Shown here: positions 1-6,215 of the stretch, piece by piece | Layout: every line of letters begins with the position of its first letter | How positions within the stretch are numbered: the stretch's first letter is position 1 | NCBI GenBank assembly: GCA_017964865.1 | Contig: JAGCRE010000016.1 | Span: 1-7,118, forward strand | Direction: 5' to 3' | DNA: 7,118 nucleotides | Origin: Alphaproteobacteria bacterium | GTDB lineage: Bacteria; Pseudomonadota; Alphaproteobacteria; Rs-D84 | The notes under the pieces: generated by a model | The model's database searches: none | Told to the model about the DNA's origin: nothing | The model's input: only the letters and a program-made list of their open reading frames with translations | Made by a program: the position numbers and the translations under genes

Positions 1-2215
1 GTGCGGTTTGTTCGTGAATATCCAATCCCCGGTTAAACGTTTCACGAAATGTTGGAACGTTTGCAACGTCTGCCAGTAATCGTAACTGAATCTGGGAATA
101 GTCAACCGATATCAATACCCGACCATCGGGTGCAACGAAGCATTTTCTTATTTCTTCGCCCAGTTCGGTTTTTATTGGAATGTTTTGCAGGTTTGGATCA
201 CGACTGGACAGGCGGCCTGTATTCGTGCTGGTTTGCAAATAGGTTGTATGAATACGACCGTCGGTTGCGATTTGTTTTGGCAATGCATCGGCATATGTCC
301 CAGCCAATTTTGCAATTGAACGCCACGATAAAATTTTTTCAATAATTGGGTGGGTATCAACCATATCGTTTAATGTTTCGGCATCAGTTGAACGCTTGCG
401 ATTTTCAGGCAGTTTTAATTCATCAAATAATATGACCCCTAACTGTTTTGGACTTGCAATATTAAATTCATGTCCGGCCAGTTGCCAAATTTCATTTTCC
501 AGTTTTGATAATTGGTCGTGAAATGCACCAGATAAACTGTTCAAGCCAGCACGATTTACCAGGACACCGTTGCGTTCCATCTGCATCAAGATTGGCATTA
601 ATGGTAAATCACACGTTTCATATAACTTCTTTAATTTTTCGTCTTTGTCTAATTCTGGTCGCATTAATTCATACAATGCAAAACATACAGATGAATCTTC
701 GGCAGCATATGGTGCAGCAACATCGATGTTCAACATATCAAAGTGGCGGTCAGAATCACGCGTAACACCCGGAAAAAGCGACGCAAAAGAAATGTTTGTA
801 TGCCCAAGATATTTTATTGCCAGTTCGTCCAAACCATGTGAATGCAACGACCCATGCAAGATATATGATAACAACATCGTATCATCAATCGGGCGAATTT
901 TAGACGTATCAAAACCGTCGTTTTCTAAAATATGAAAATCGTATTTCAGGTTATGTCCAACCTTGGTTATATTCGGGTTGGTAAATATCGGCCAAAGATG
1001 TTTGCGAACGGTGTCAATATCTAACTGGTTCGGAGCGATAGTGTCGGTGGCAAATAAATCGCCACTGGTGGTGCGGTGTCGAATTGGAATATATGCACCA
1101 CGCGTGCCATTTGTTGCCAATGATATGCCAACAATTTTATCACTGATTTGATTTAATCCAGTTGTTTCAGTATCAACGGCGATAACGTTTTTGACACCCG
1201 ATAAAAATTCTTGTAATTCGTTGACAGTATGAATAACGGTAAATTCGGTTGCAACCTTTGACGGTTTGGGTTGTTCGTGTTTCGGTTCTGGCGATTCGAT
1301 ATCGGTTGGGCATGCCGAACCCGGATACGGACTTAACGGCACAACGTTTTTAGAATTATATTTGTCTGCGGGGAATAATTTTTCCACCTTGGCGGTAAGT
1401 GTCGCACTTTCCACCGCGTTACGCATAAACTTTAACGCACCATCACGATTGAAAGACAGTGGTGTAATCTTTAACCCGTCAAGATTGACGTCTGTTTTCA
1501 GGGTGACCAGTTGTCGTGATATATATGCCATTTCACGATTTTCAATTAACATATTGCGTGTGCGTTCGTTTTCAATTTCATTGATATGTGCATACAAATT
1601 GTCCAACGTTTCGAATCGGTTGATAAGTTCAGCGGCCTTTTTCGGGCCGATACCATGAACACCGGGAACGTTGTCGGTCGAATCGCCCATCAATGATTGA
1701 ACATCAATGACCTGGTCTGGACGCACACCGAATTTTTCCAGAACGTCTGGTTCGCGAATCTCACGCGATTTCATACCGTCATACAGAAACACGTGATTGT
1801 TTATTAATTGCATTAAATCTTTATCACTGGTGATAATTCGGGTGTCGCTGTTATTGTTTTGTGTTGTCAATGTTGCGATAACGTCATCGGCTTCGACCCC
1901 CGGGATACACAGGACCGGCACCCCCATATCGGCAAGGCCGTTACGAATCATCAATCCCTGGGCGGGCAGGTCCGCAGGCGGATCAACCCGATTCATTTTG
2001 TATTCTGGATAGATGTCTTGGCGGAACGAAATTCGTGATGCATCGAATACACACACGAACGAATCGTTAGACTTTGCCGATGATAACACCGGCAAAATCA
2101 TATTGAAAAAACCATATACTGCACCGATTGGCGTGCCGTCACGACGGGTCAAGCGGCTGTGCACACCATAATATGCACGAAAAAGTAACGAATTTCCGTC
2201 AATCAGTGTCAGCAT
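1..2215 (-). CDS. polA: DNA polymerase I, 3' end cut off by window edge
   Basis: Family A DNA polymerase for Okazaki-fragment maturation and repair synthesis. The frame is open from ATG at 2215 to the window edge, giving 738 complete codons; the remainder lies outside. Residues 1-285 are the 5' nuclease: LIDGNS (D6), VFDAS (D58), GVEADD (E108, D110, D111), SDKDLMQL (D131, D133), MGDSTDNVPG (D178, D181), then a helix-hairpin-helix. Residues about 330-510 are the 3'-5' exonuclease with all acidic ligands: DTETTGL (D348, E350), HNLKYD (D426), YAAED (D507). Proofreading therefore looks intact. The polymerase domain shows TGRLSS (R668), PNLQNIP and motif A, VDYSQIQLRLLA (D705). Motif A has Gln710 where the family nearly always has Glu. 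The O-helix and motif C are beyond the edge. The start is set by a Shine-Dalgarno AAAGG seven bases upstream; an ATG at 2219 is in another frame and quickly stops. It lies 14 bp downstream of the outer-membrane protein gene, so the two are probably co-transcribed. Identification is very secure. Confidence 0.97.
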   Translation of the reverse strand, partial: MLTLIDGNSLLFRAYYGVHSRLTRRDGTPIGAVYGFFNMILPVLSSAKSNDSFVCVFDASRISFRQDIYPEYKMNRVDPPADLPAQGLMIRNGLADMGVPVLCIPGVEADDVIATLTTQNNNSDTRIITSDKDLMQLINNHVFLYDGMKSREIREPDVLEKFGVRPDQVIDVQSLMGDSTDNVPGVHGIGPKKAAELINRFETLDNLYAHINEIENERTRNMLIENREMAYISRQLVTLKTDVNLDGLKITPLSFNRDGALKFMRNAVESATLTAKVEKLFPADKYNSKNVVPLSPYPGSACPTDIESPEPKHEQPKPSKVATEFTVIHTVNELQEFLSGVKNVIAVDTETTGLNQISDKIVGISLATNGTRGAYIPIRHRTTSGDLFATDTIAPNQLDIDTVRKHLWPIFTNPNITKVGHNLKYDFHILENDGFDTSKIRPIDDTMLLSYILHGSLHSHGLDELAIKYLGHTNISFASLFPGVTRDSDRHFDMLNIDVAAPYAAEDSSVCFALYELMRPELDKDEKLKKLYETCDLPLMPILMQMERNGVLVNRAGLNSLSGAFHDQLSKLENEIWQLAGHEFNIASPKQLGVILFDELKLPENRKRSTDAETLNDMVDTHPIIEKILSWRSIAKLAGTYADALPKQIATDGRIHTTYLQTSTNTGRLSSRDPNLQNIPIKTELGEEIRKCFVAPDGRVLISVDYSQIQLRLLADVANVPTFRETFNRGLDIHEQTA

Positions 2216-2219
2216 ACAT

Positions 2220-2227
2220 TTGCCTTT
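2220..2227 (-). promoter_or_regulatory. Ribosome binding site of polA
   Basis: AAAGGCAA on the minus strand, with AAAGG seven bases before the ATG at 2215. It decides between this start and the out-of-frame ATG at 2219, and sits in the 14-bp gap after the upstream stop codon. Confidence 0.6.
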
Positions 2228-2229
2228 AT

Positions 2230-2793
2230 TTAGAATACGTAACGCAATTTGATACGGGCATCGTATTGTGTGCCACTGGCCGTTTCATCCATTGCGGTAA
2301 CATCGATTAACTTTGGTGCATACATTACGCGACCTTCGACATCGATTTTGAACGGCATTGTTGGAATATCAAATGTTACCCCAAGCATACCCTGGTAAAT
2401 CGCTTTGCCAGATTCTTTATAGTCGCCAATGTGCATACTGTCGTCAACATCAACTTTCCATACCATACCGATACCACCACCAATATACGGTGTTACAACC
2501 AAAACCCCCGGCATTTTGATATAGGCATTCAGCAAGCCCGCCTGGATATCAACCTTTTCACCGTCCATATAGTTATATTCGGCTTCAACGCGTAAAAACG
2601 GAATATCGACACCGGCAATTGCACCATATGATTGTGCAGAATGAGTCTTTGTTTTGTCATTTGCGGTAAACCGTTGTCCGCCAATACCCGCAGTTGCCCC
2701 GACATATGGGTCGAATACAACCCCAGCGTTGGCATTTGCACCCGCAATCATTAATGTTGCAGCCGTTAAAATTGATGTATAATTTAACTTCAT
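2230..2793 (-). CDS. Small outer-membrane beta-barrel protein
   Basis: A 187-residue protein with a clear Sec signal peptide: K2, then a hydrophobic stretch, with likely cleavage after ANA at residue 23. The mature part is about 164 residues, the size of an eight-stranded porin-like barrel (OmpA transmembrane domain or OmpX class). It has alternating hydrophobic and polar strands with glycines and aromatics, such as DPYVGATAGIGG near the mature N-terminus, VEAEYNYMDG at about residues 69-78, and YIGGGIGM near 104-111. It ends in LRYVF, the terminal aromatic residue typical of the C-terminal strand recognised by the BAM complex. This resembles the outer-membrane beta-barrel or surface-antigen families common in Alphaproteobacteria, but I cannot name an orthologue. 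The start is supported by a strong Shine-Dalgarno AAAGGAG six bases upstream. polA follows 14 bp downstream and pth is divergent. The function is probably structural or adhesive; no specific ligand can be inferred. Confidence 0.85.
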   Translation of the reverse strand: MKLNYTSILTAATLMIAGANANAGVVFDPYVGATAGIGGQRFTANDKTKTHSAQSYGAIAGVDIPFLRVEAEYNYMDGEKVDIQAGLLNAYIKMPGVLVVTPYIGGGIGMVWKVDVDDSMHIGDYKESGKAIYQGMLGVTFDIPTMPFKIDVEGRVMYAPKLIDVTAMDETASGTQYDARIKLRYVF

Positions 2794-2799
2794 ATTTAT

Positions 2800-2806
2800 C
2801 TCCTTT
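2800..2806 (-). promoter_or_regulatory. Strong ribosome binding site of the outer-membrane protein gene
   Basis: AAAGGAG on the minus strand, six bases before the ATG at 2793. It is the best Shine-Dalgarno match in the window, consistent with an abundant surface protein. Confidence 0.75.
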
Positions 2807-2815
2807 GTATGATAA

Positions 2816-2821
2816 TATAAT
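2816..2821 (+). promoter_or_regulatory. Candidate -10 element for pth
   Basis: A perfect TATAAT lies 19 bases before the pth ATG at 2841. No convincing -35 is present 16-18 bases upstream. The run is AT-rich and overlaps the divergent candidate -10, so this is weak. Confidence 0.25.
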
Positions 2822-2846
2822 AAAAAAAAGAGACGTAATTATGCAA
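2817..2846 (-). promoter_or_regulatory. Candidate promoter of the outer-membrane protein-polA unit
   Basis: Reading the minus strand, TTGCAT (2846-2841) is followed after 18 bases by TATTAT (2822-2817), a fair sigma-70-type -35/-10 pair. A start near 2810 would leave a leader of about 17 bases holding the Shine-Dalgarno. The -35 would overlap the first codons of pth. This is a pattern match only, in a very AT-rich stretch. Confidence 0.35.
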
Positions 2847-3365
2847 GAAAATAAACCCATAATGATTGTTGGCCTGGGGAATCCGGGCGATGAATAAACA
2901 CGCACGCGTCATAATGTCGGATTTATGGCGGTGGAACACTTGGCGGGGGCAAATGCCACGTGGAAAAACGAACACGATGCGTTGACATACCATACGCAAC
3001 GGGACGGGCGACGTGTGATATTTGTGCGGCCGATGACGTTTATGAATCTTTCGGGCAATGCGGTTGGTGCGTTGGCACGATTTTATAAGATTCCGGTGGA
3101 AAACATTGTGGTAATTCATGACGATATGGATATACATGTGGGCGATATGCGAACCAAGGTTGGCGGTTCCAGTGCAGGTCATAACGGCATAAAATCGATT
3201 GATGGTGCGATTGGGTGCGAATATACGCGGATACGCATTGGGGTGGGGCATCCGCGTGATTTTGGATTAAATATCGATGGTGCCGATTGGGTGCTGGGGC
3301 GGTTTGACGATGCCCAGTTCAAGGCAATCGAATCGGTAATCAAGACAATTAAATTAGATTTTTAA
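2841..3365 (+). pseudogene. pth: Peptidyl-tRNA hydrolase interrupted by in-frame TAA at codon 19
   Basis: Pth hydrolyses peptidyl-tRNAs released by aborted translation and is usually essential. The frame runs from ATG 2841 to TAA 3363-3365, 174 sense positions if the TAA at 2895-2897 is passed. Reading through it, all catalytic features of the family are present: GLGNPG (N14), TRHNVG (catalytic H24, E. coli H20), TFMNLSG (N69), HDDMD (D94), GHNG (N115) and IRIGVGHP. The TAA replaces the conserved tyrosine of the GNPGxxY...TRHN segment, one base from TAT or TAC. A naive call would begin at ATG 2925 (146 aa), which lacks both N14 and H24 and should be inactive. The other 155 codons are intact, so the lesion is recent, is a sequence error, or is read through. 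The C-terminus is about 20 residues shorter than E. coli Pth (194 aa). The stop overlaps the convergent gene by 3 bp. The family call is certain; the pseudogene status is open. Confidence 0.85.
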
Positions 3366-5722
3366 TTATTTGGTATTTTACTTGCCGCATAGGAGGATAT
3401 TCTGGCCTTGTCAGTATCGCCTATTTGCAATTTGTATGTTTGATTGGTTTTGTCTTTGAATTCGGTTTTGTTGGTAAAGTATGTCTTTGCACATGTTTGA
3501 TAGTTATTGCTGGCCAAATGAAAACGGCATTCTGTTTTGATACATCTTGCACAGGTTGAATCAATCGAACACTGATTCATTTTATCGCTTCCTATGGTTA
3601 ATGTTAATTCGTGTGGGGTGTTATTTGTGATAGTGGTGATACCGGTGGAATTTGGTGTGAAACTGAAAGCCCCGCTGCTGTTTGTAATATCACCCTGGTT
3701 GGTGGTGATACTGTTGTTAAGGCTTGTTAAATCCAGGACATTTGTTCCACATGTGTTTTGAAATGCGGACATACTGCATGCCGAATCAGTTCTGCAACCC
3801 GATATTTCGGTCAAGGCATCATTATAGCTAATGTTTAATTTATATGTAACACCATTTGACCAGTGTGCATACAAGGTTGCATCATCTGTAAAATATGTAT
3901 TTTGTTTTAATACGGTTCCGTTGGCGTCTATAATTTGTTCACCATTATTTGGATCGGTCCAGTATCCGTTAAATTCCTTATCAATCCCAGATATTCTTGG
4001 AACGGTAATTGTTCCAGATAACACATCCGATGGATCGGCCGAATTCAACCAGTTTGTATCGTAATGCTGGTATATTTTTTTGGTTCGTGATCCTTCGTTA
4101 GATATAGATATACCAGAACCGCTTGGTTTGTTTGTGTTAAGTGTTATTGTATATATCCCGTTGACACATGTTGGTTGGGTGCCTGTGGTACTCGATACGC
4201 CTCCAGTATTACCATAAAAAGAAATTGTATAAATGGTAGTGTTGTCTTGGGTTTTGTACGTATAGGTTTCTAGGCCAGTACTATCTTTGTCGTATGACAC
4301 GGTGTATGCTGCCCCGACAGAAGATTCATAGCCAGAGTTACAAAGTTGACATCCAGATTGTCCATGATTTTCTGCATATCTGTATGTTGGTTTTGCGTTA
4401 AATATGGCGTTTGCAGGGCATGTTATCACATATGGACACGTTGTATAAGATGGTGAAACATAAATGTTGTTATAATAAGAGCCAGCACGGTATACGGTTT
4501 TGACCCAATTAAAACTAGAACCCGAGGAAGTATCTATATTGCCATCGGTACAAGCATGGCATTCTTTTCTGTCGGTTGAACTGTTTCTTGCTTCGCCATA
4601 ACCCGCATCGCAATCTACGACTTCATTGCAAGTTTTATTATAAAAATTATACATTCGATAACCCGCATCCGGGTCGTCGAAAACAGGTTCTGAACAAGAC
4701 GAACAAGTGGCCGATTTGCGTTGCCCATTTGATATAGCCACAACGGTGGTATCGCATGCCTCATTATAGCACCAGTTTGCTGAGTTTTTTTCAGCATGTG
4801 AGTAAGGATATTTACCGCTTGTCTGTGTGGAACAAGATCTACAAGTATTGTTTGATGAATCGTAATAGTAATTATTTGTACATGAAAAACCGCATGAATC
4901 TGGGTCGTTTGTCTCGCCAGCAGATGTCCATGCATACCAACCAGTGGGTTGTGTACATGGGGCACAATTGCGGAGTGTTGTGTCATAATAATATCCATTG
5001 GAACAATTTGATGCGGTGCAACTTTCGATACCAACAGACCCCGCGGGGGATACCGGTCGTTCGCCATCGGTATCGGTGGCACAAGAATGACATGCGGGTT
5101 CTGCGGTCACTGGGTCAATATAAAGGTATTCATTAACATCGCAACCATGACAGCCAATGCTGGCACCGGACCATATACATCTGTTTGACGACTGGCAAGC
5201 CTGTTGAGTGGACAAACAATCACAAGGAATTGTTTGTCCGTCGTTATAATAATATGTTGTTCCACCGCAAGAACGATAGCATGATGTTATTGAATTTTGC
5301 AGACCACCAGAACTTTCCGGATATTGTGACGGACATGCCACACAAATGGAACTATTGTAATACTGGTTGGTATCACACGTTACCAAGGGGCTTGTTGCAC
5401 CGCAATTTGAACCAGCGTTTGGTTTTAATTGGCATTCACCATCTTCATAATCGTCTACTGCTGCTTGAAGGGATATCCATATACAACAATTATTATTATT
5501 ACATTCGCTGTGAGTAAGTAATTCACAAACATCTAAATCAACTTGACCAATTGAGTTTACACAACGGCCAGTAACCGAATTACCACTCCATTCACAACCT
5601 GTTTTTTCTGCACATTGTGAGTACGAGTATCCATTACAATTGGTAATGGCGTAAGCGTTATAATTCACAAAACATGTGACAATAAATAGAAGTGCGAAAA
5701 AGATTTTATTTCTTAATATCAT
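3362..5722 (-). CDS. Large secreted cysteine-rich modular protein with InlB B-repeat-like segment
   Basis: A 786-residue protein, not recognised as a named family. Residues 1-25 are a Sec signal peptide with likely cleavage after AYA; Cys17 is not in a valid lipobox. There are 53 cysteines (52 mature) and nine CxxC pairs. Residues 28-97 and 169-191 hold three copies of a C-x(4-5)-C-x-W type segment (CEWSG at 43, CIWIS at 80, CIWSG at 182). Residues 116-461 hold tandem modules of the form C...CxxC...C-x(3-5)-C, each last cysteine starting the next from 194 on, with YYYD in several. Residues about 524-621 resemble one Listeria-Bacteroides (InlB B) repeat, ending FNGYWTD...TLYAHW. A C-terminal region (622-786) has eight more cysteines. 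The arrangement suggests an exported, disulfide-stabilised surface or secreted protein, perhaps a host-contact or adhesion factor; this is inference. It starts 4 bp after the upstream lipoprotein gene with only a weak ribosome site (GGTAAAAAA), suggesting translational coupling. Confidence 0.8.
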   Translation of the reverse strand: MILRNKIFFALLFIVTCFVNYNAYAITNCNGYSYSQCAEKTGCEWSGNSVTGRCVNSIGQVDLDVCELLTHSECNNNNCCIWISLQAAVDDYEDGECQLKPNAGSNCGATSPLVTCDTNQYYNSSICVACPSQYPESSGGLQNSITSCYRSCGGTTYYYNDGQTIPCDCLSTQQACQSSNRCIWSGASIGCHGCDVNEYLYIDPVTAEPACHSCATDTDGERPVSPAGSVGIESCTASNCSNGYYYDTTLRNCAPCTQPTGWYAWTSAGETNDPDSCGFSCTNNYYYDSSNNTCRSCSTQTSGKYPYSHAEKNSANWCYNEACDTTVVAISNGQRKSATCSSCSEPVFDDPDAGYRMYNFYNKTCNEVVDCDAGYGEARNSSTDRKECHACTDGNIDTSSGSSFNWVKTVYRAGSYYNNIYVSPSYTTCPYVITCPANAIFNAKPTYRYAENHGQSGCQLCNSGYESSVGAAYTVSYDKDSTGLETYTYKTQDNTTIYTISFYGNTGGVSSTTGTQPTCVNGIYTITLNTNKPSGSGISISNEGSRTKKIYQHYDTNWLNSADPSDVLSGTITVPRISGIDKEFNGYWTDPNNGEQIIDANGTVLKQNTYFTDDATLYAHWSNGVTYKLNISYNDALTEISGCRTDSACSMSAFQNTCGTNVLDLTSLNNSITTNQGDITNSSGAFSFTPNSTGITTITNNTPHELTLTIGSDKMNQCSIDSTCARCIKTECRFHLASNNYQTCAKTYFTNKTEFKDKTNQTYKLQIGDTDKARISSYAASKIPNN
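3860..4153 (-). other. InlB B-repeat-like domain in the cysteine-rich protein
   Basis: Residues about 524-621 run from YTITLNTN through FNGYWTDPNNGEQIID to TLYAHW. The order of hydrophobic strand, GYWTD and terminal TLYAHW matches the Listeria-Bacteroides repeat family (beta-grasp-like), which is typically found in bacterial surface proteins. The internal spacing is longer than usual. Confidence 0.6.
4340..5377 (-). repeat. Tandem cysteine modules (protein-level repeat)
   Basis: Within the 786-aa protein, modules with spacing C-x(10-22)-C-x2-C-x(17-37)-C-x(3-5)-C occupy residues 116-152, 194-240, 240-281, 281-323, 323-371 and 371-435. A half module follows at 435-461. From residue 194 on, the last cysteine of one module is the first of the next. 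Residues 244-247 and 285-288 both read YYYD, marking the closest pair of copies. The repeat is clear in the cysteine register and weak at DNA level. Confidence 0.75.
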
Positions 5723-5726
5723 TTTT

Positions 5727-6191
5727 TTACCGTTGATGACCCTTGTTTATCGTCCAACCATTTTCGACATACCACAAACTGTCTGCGGGAACCTTGGATG
5801 CTGCACCCAAATTAAAATCAAAATCGCCATAGCCGTGCATTTTTTTTGATAATTCCATTCGGGGTTGCAGGTATTTCCGCAAATTGGATACATTATTTGG
5901 TCCCAAAGCAGTCCAATGTCCCTTTGGTACCAGATATATTGCACGAATTGATTTGCTGTTAACATATTTTTGTAATGTATCCATATCCAATACAATTTCT
6001 ACATCGTTTAAACCAAATTCAAATACGGTATCACGTTGAATAATCGGTGTTTCGGGTTCTGGACTTTTTTTTGGTGATTCTTCACGCAAATCAACCTTGG
6101 CACATGCGACGGGCATCATGGTTAACCCCGCCATACCGATTGTTGGTATAACGTGGCGGATGTTATAGAAAATTTGTTTATAAAACTTCAT
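5727..6191 (-). CDS. Putative lipoprotein with one copy of an unrecognised domain
   Basis: A 154-residue protein, not recognised. The N-terminus has basic residues (K2, K5, R12), a hydrophobic stretch and Cys30 in MMPVAC, a lipobox-like site with unusual Pro at -3. Residue +2 is Ala, so outer-membrane sorting would be expected by the E. coli rule. Residues 31-55 are a charged, proline-rich tether. Residues 62-149 are one copy of the domain duplicated in the upstream 286-aa protein. Shared landmarks are DVEI (63-66), IRAIYLVPKGHW (82-93), GDFDF (122-126), ASK (131-133), DSLWYVENGWTIN (137-149), and a short tail ending in QR. No catalytic motif is evident. The start is supported by AAAAGGAAA with the core seven bases upstream. 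The gene lies 24 bp after its paralogue and 4 bp before the cysteine-rich gene, so the three are probably one operon. A role at the cell envelope is inferred; function is unknown. Confidence 0.75.
   Translation of the reverse strand: MKFYKQIFYNIRHVIPTIGMAGLTMMPVACAKVDLREESPKKSPEPETPIIQRDTVFEFGLNDVEIVLDMDTLQKYVNSKSIRAIYLVPKGHWTALGPNNVSNLRKYLQPRMELSKKMHGYGDFDFNLGAASKVPADSLWYVENGWTINKGHQR
5745..6008 (-). repeat. Unrecognised domain, copy 3 (in 154-aa protein)
   Basis: Residues 62-149 of the 154-aa lipoprotein. It keeps YLVPxGHW, GDFDF and DSLWYVENGWTIN but has HGYGDFDF and GAASK where the other copies have RGRG(D/N)F(D/N)F and GEASK, making it the most divergent of the three. Confidence 0.75.
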
Positions 6192-6196
6192 TTCTG

Positions 6197-6205
6197 TTTC
6201 CTTTT
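6197..6205 (-). promoter_or_regulatory. Ribosome binding site of the 154-aa lipoprotein gene
   Basis: AAAAGGAAA on the minus strand, AGGA core seven bases before ATG 6191. It aligns with the GGAAACA stretch before the relic start of the paralogous upstream gene, so the leader was duplicated together with the gene. Confidence 0.6.
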
Positions 6206-6215
6206 GCCTTTTTGG

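Noticed and set aside
1266..1658. 130-residue open frame on the plus strand
   Set aside because: It lies antisense within polA, whose frame encodes continuous conserved nuclease sequence; there is no ribosome site or recognisable family.
2895..2897. General reassignment of UAA to an amino acid in this organism
   Set aside because: TAA ends all five complete frames at positions expected from family structure or paralogue comparison, so it works as a normal stop.
2796..3251. 151-residue minus-strand frame over pth
   Set aside because: It is antisense to the conserved pth frame and rich in His, Arg and Ile, without a recognisable motif.
2925..3365. Independent 146-aa Pth starting at ATG 2925
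   Set aside because: It would lack the GNPG and TRHN active-site segments that are encoded in the same frame just upstream, so it is the rear part of the interrupted pth rather than a gene of its own.
3340..3380. Terminator between the convergent pth and cysteine-rich genes
   Set aside because: The stops overlap by 3 bp and I see no GC-rich hairpin with a T-run in either direction nearby.
4756..5136. 126-residue open frame on the plus strand, and a 155-residue minus-strand frame at 4615-5082
   Set aside because: Both overlap the cysteine-rich gene in other frames and have odd His/Met/Asn-rich compositions typical of shadow frames.
5668..5680. Cys17 of the 786-aa protein as a lipoprotein site
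   Set aside because: The preceding residues IVT do not fit a lipobox (Thr at -1), while AYA at 23-25 is a good ordinary signal peptidase site.
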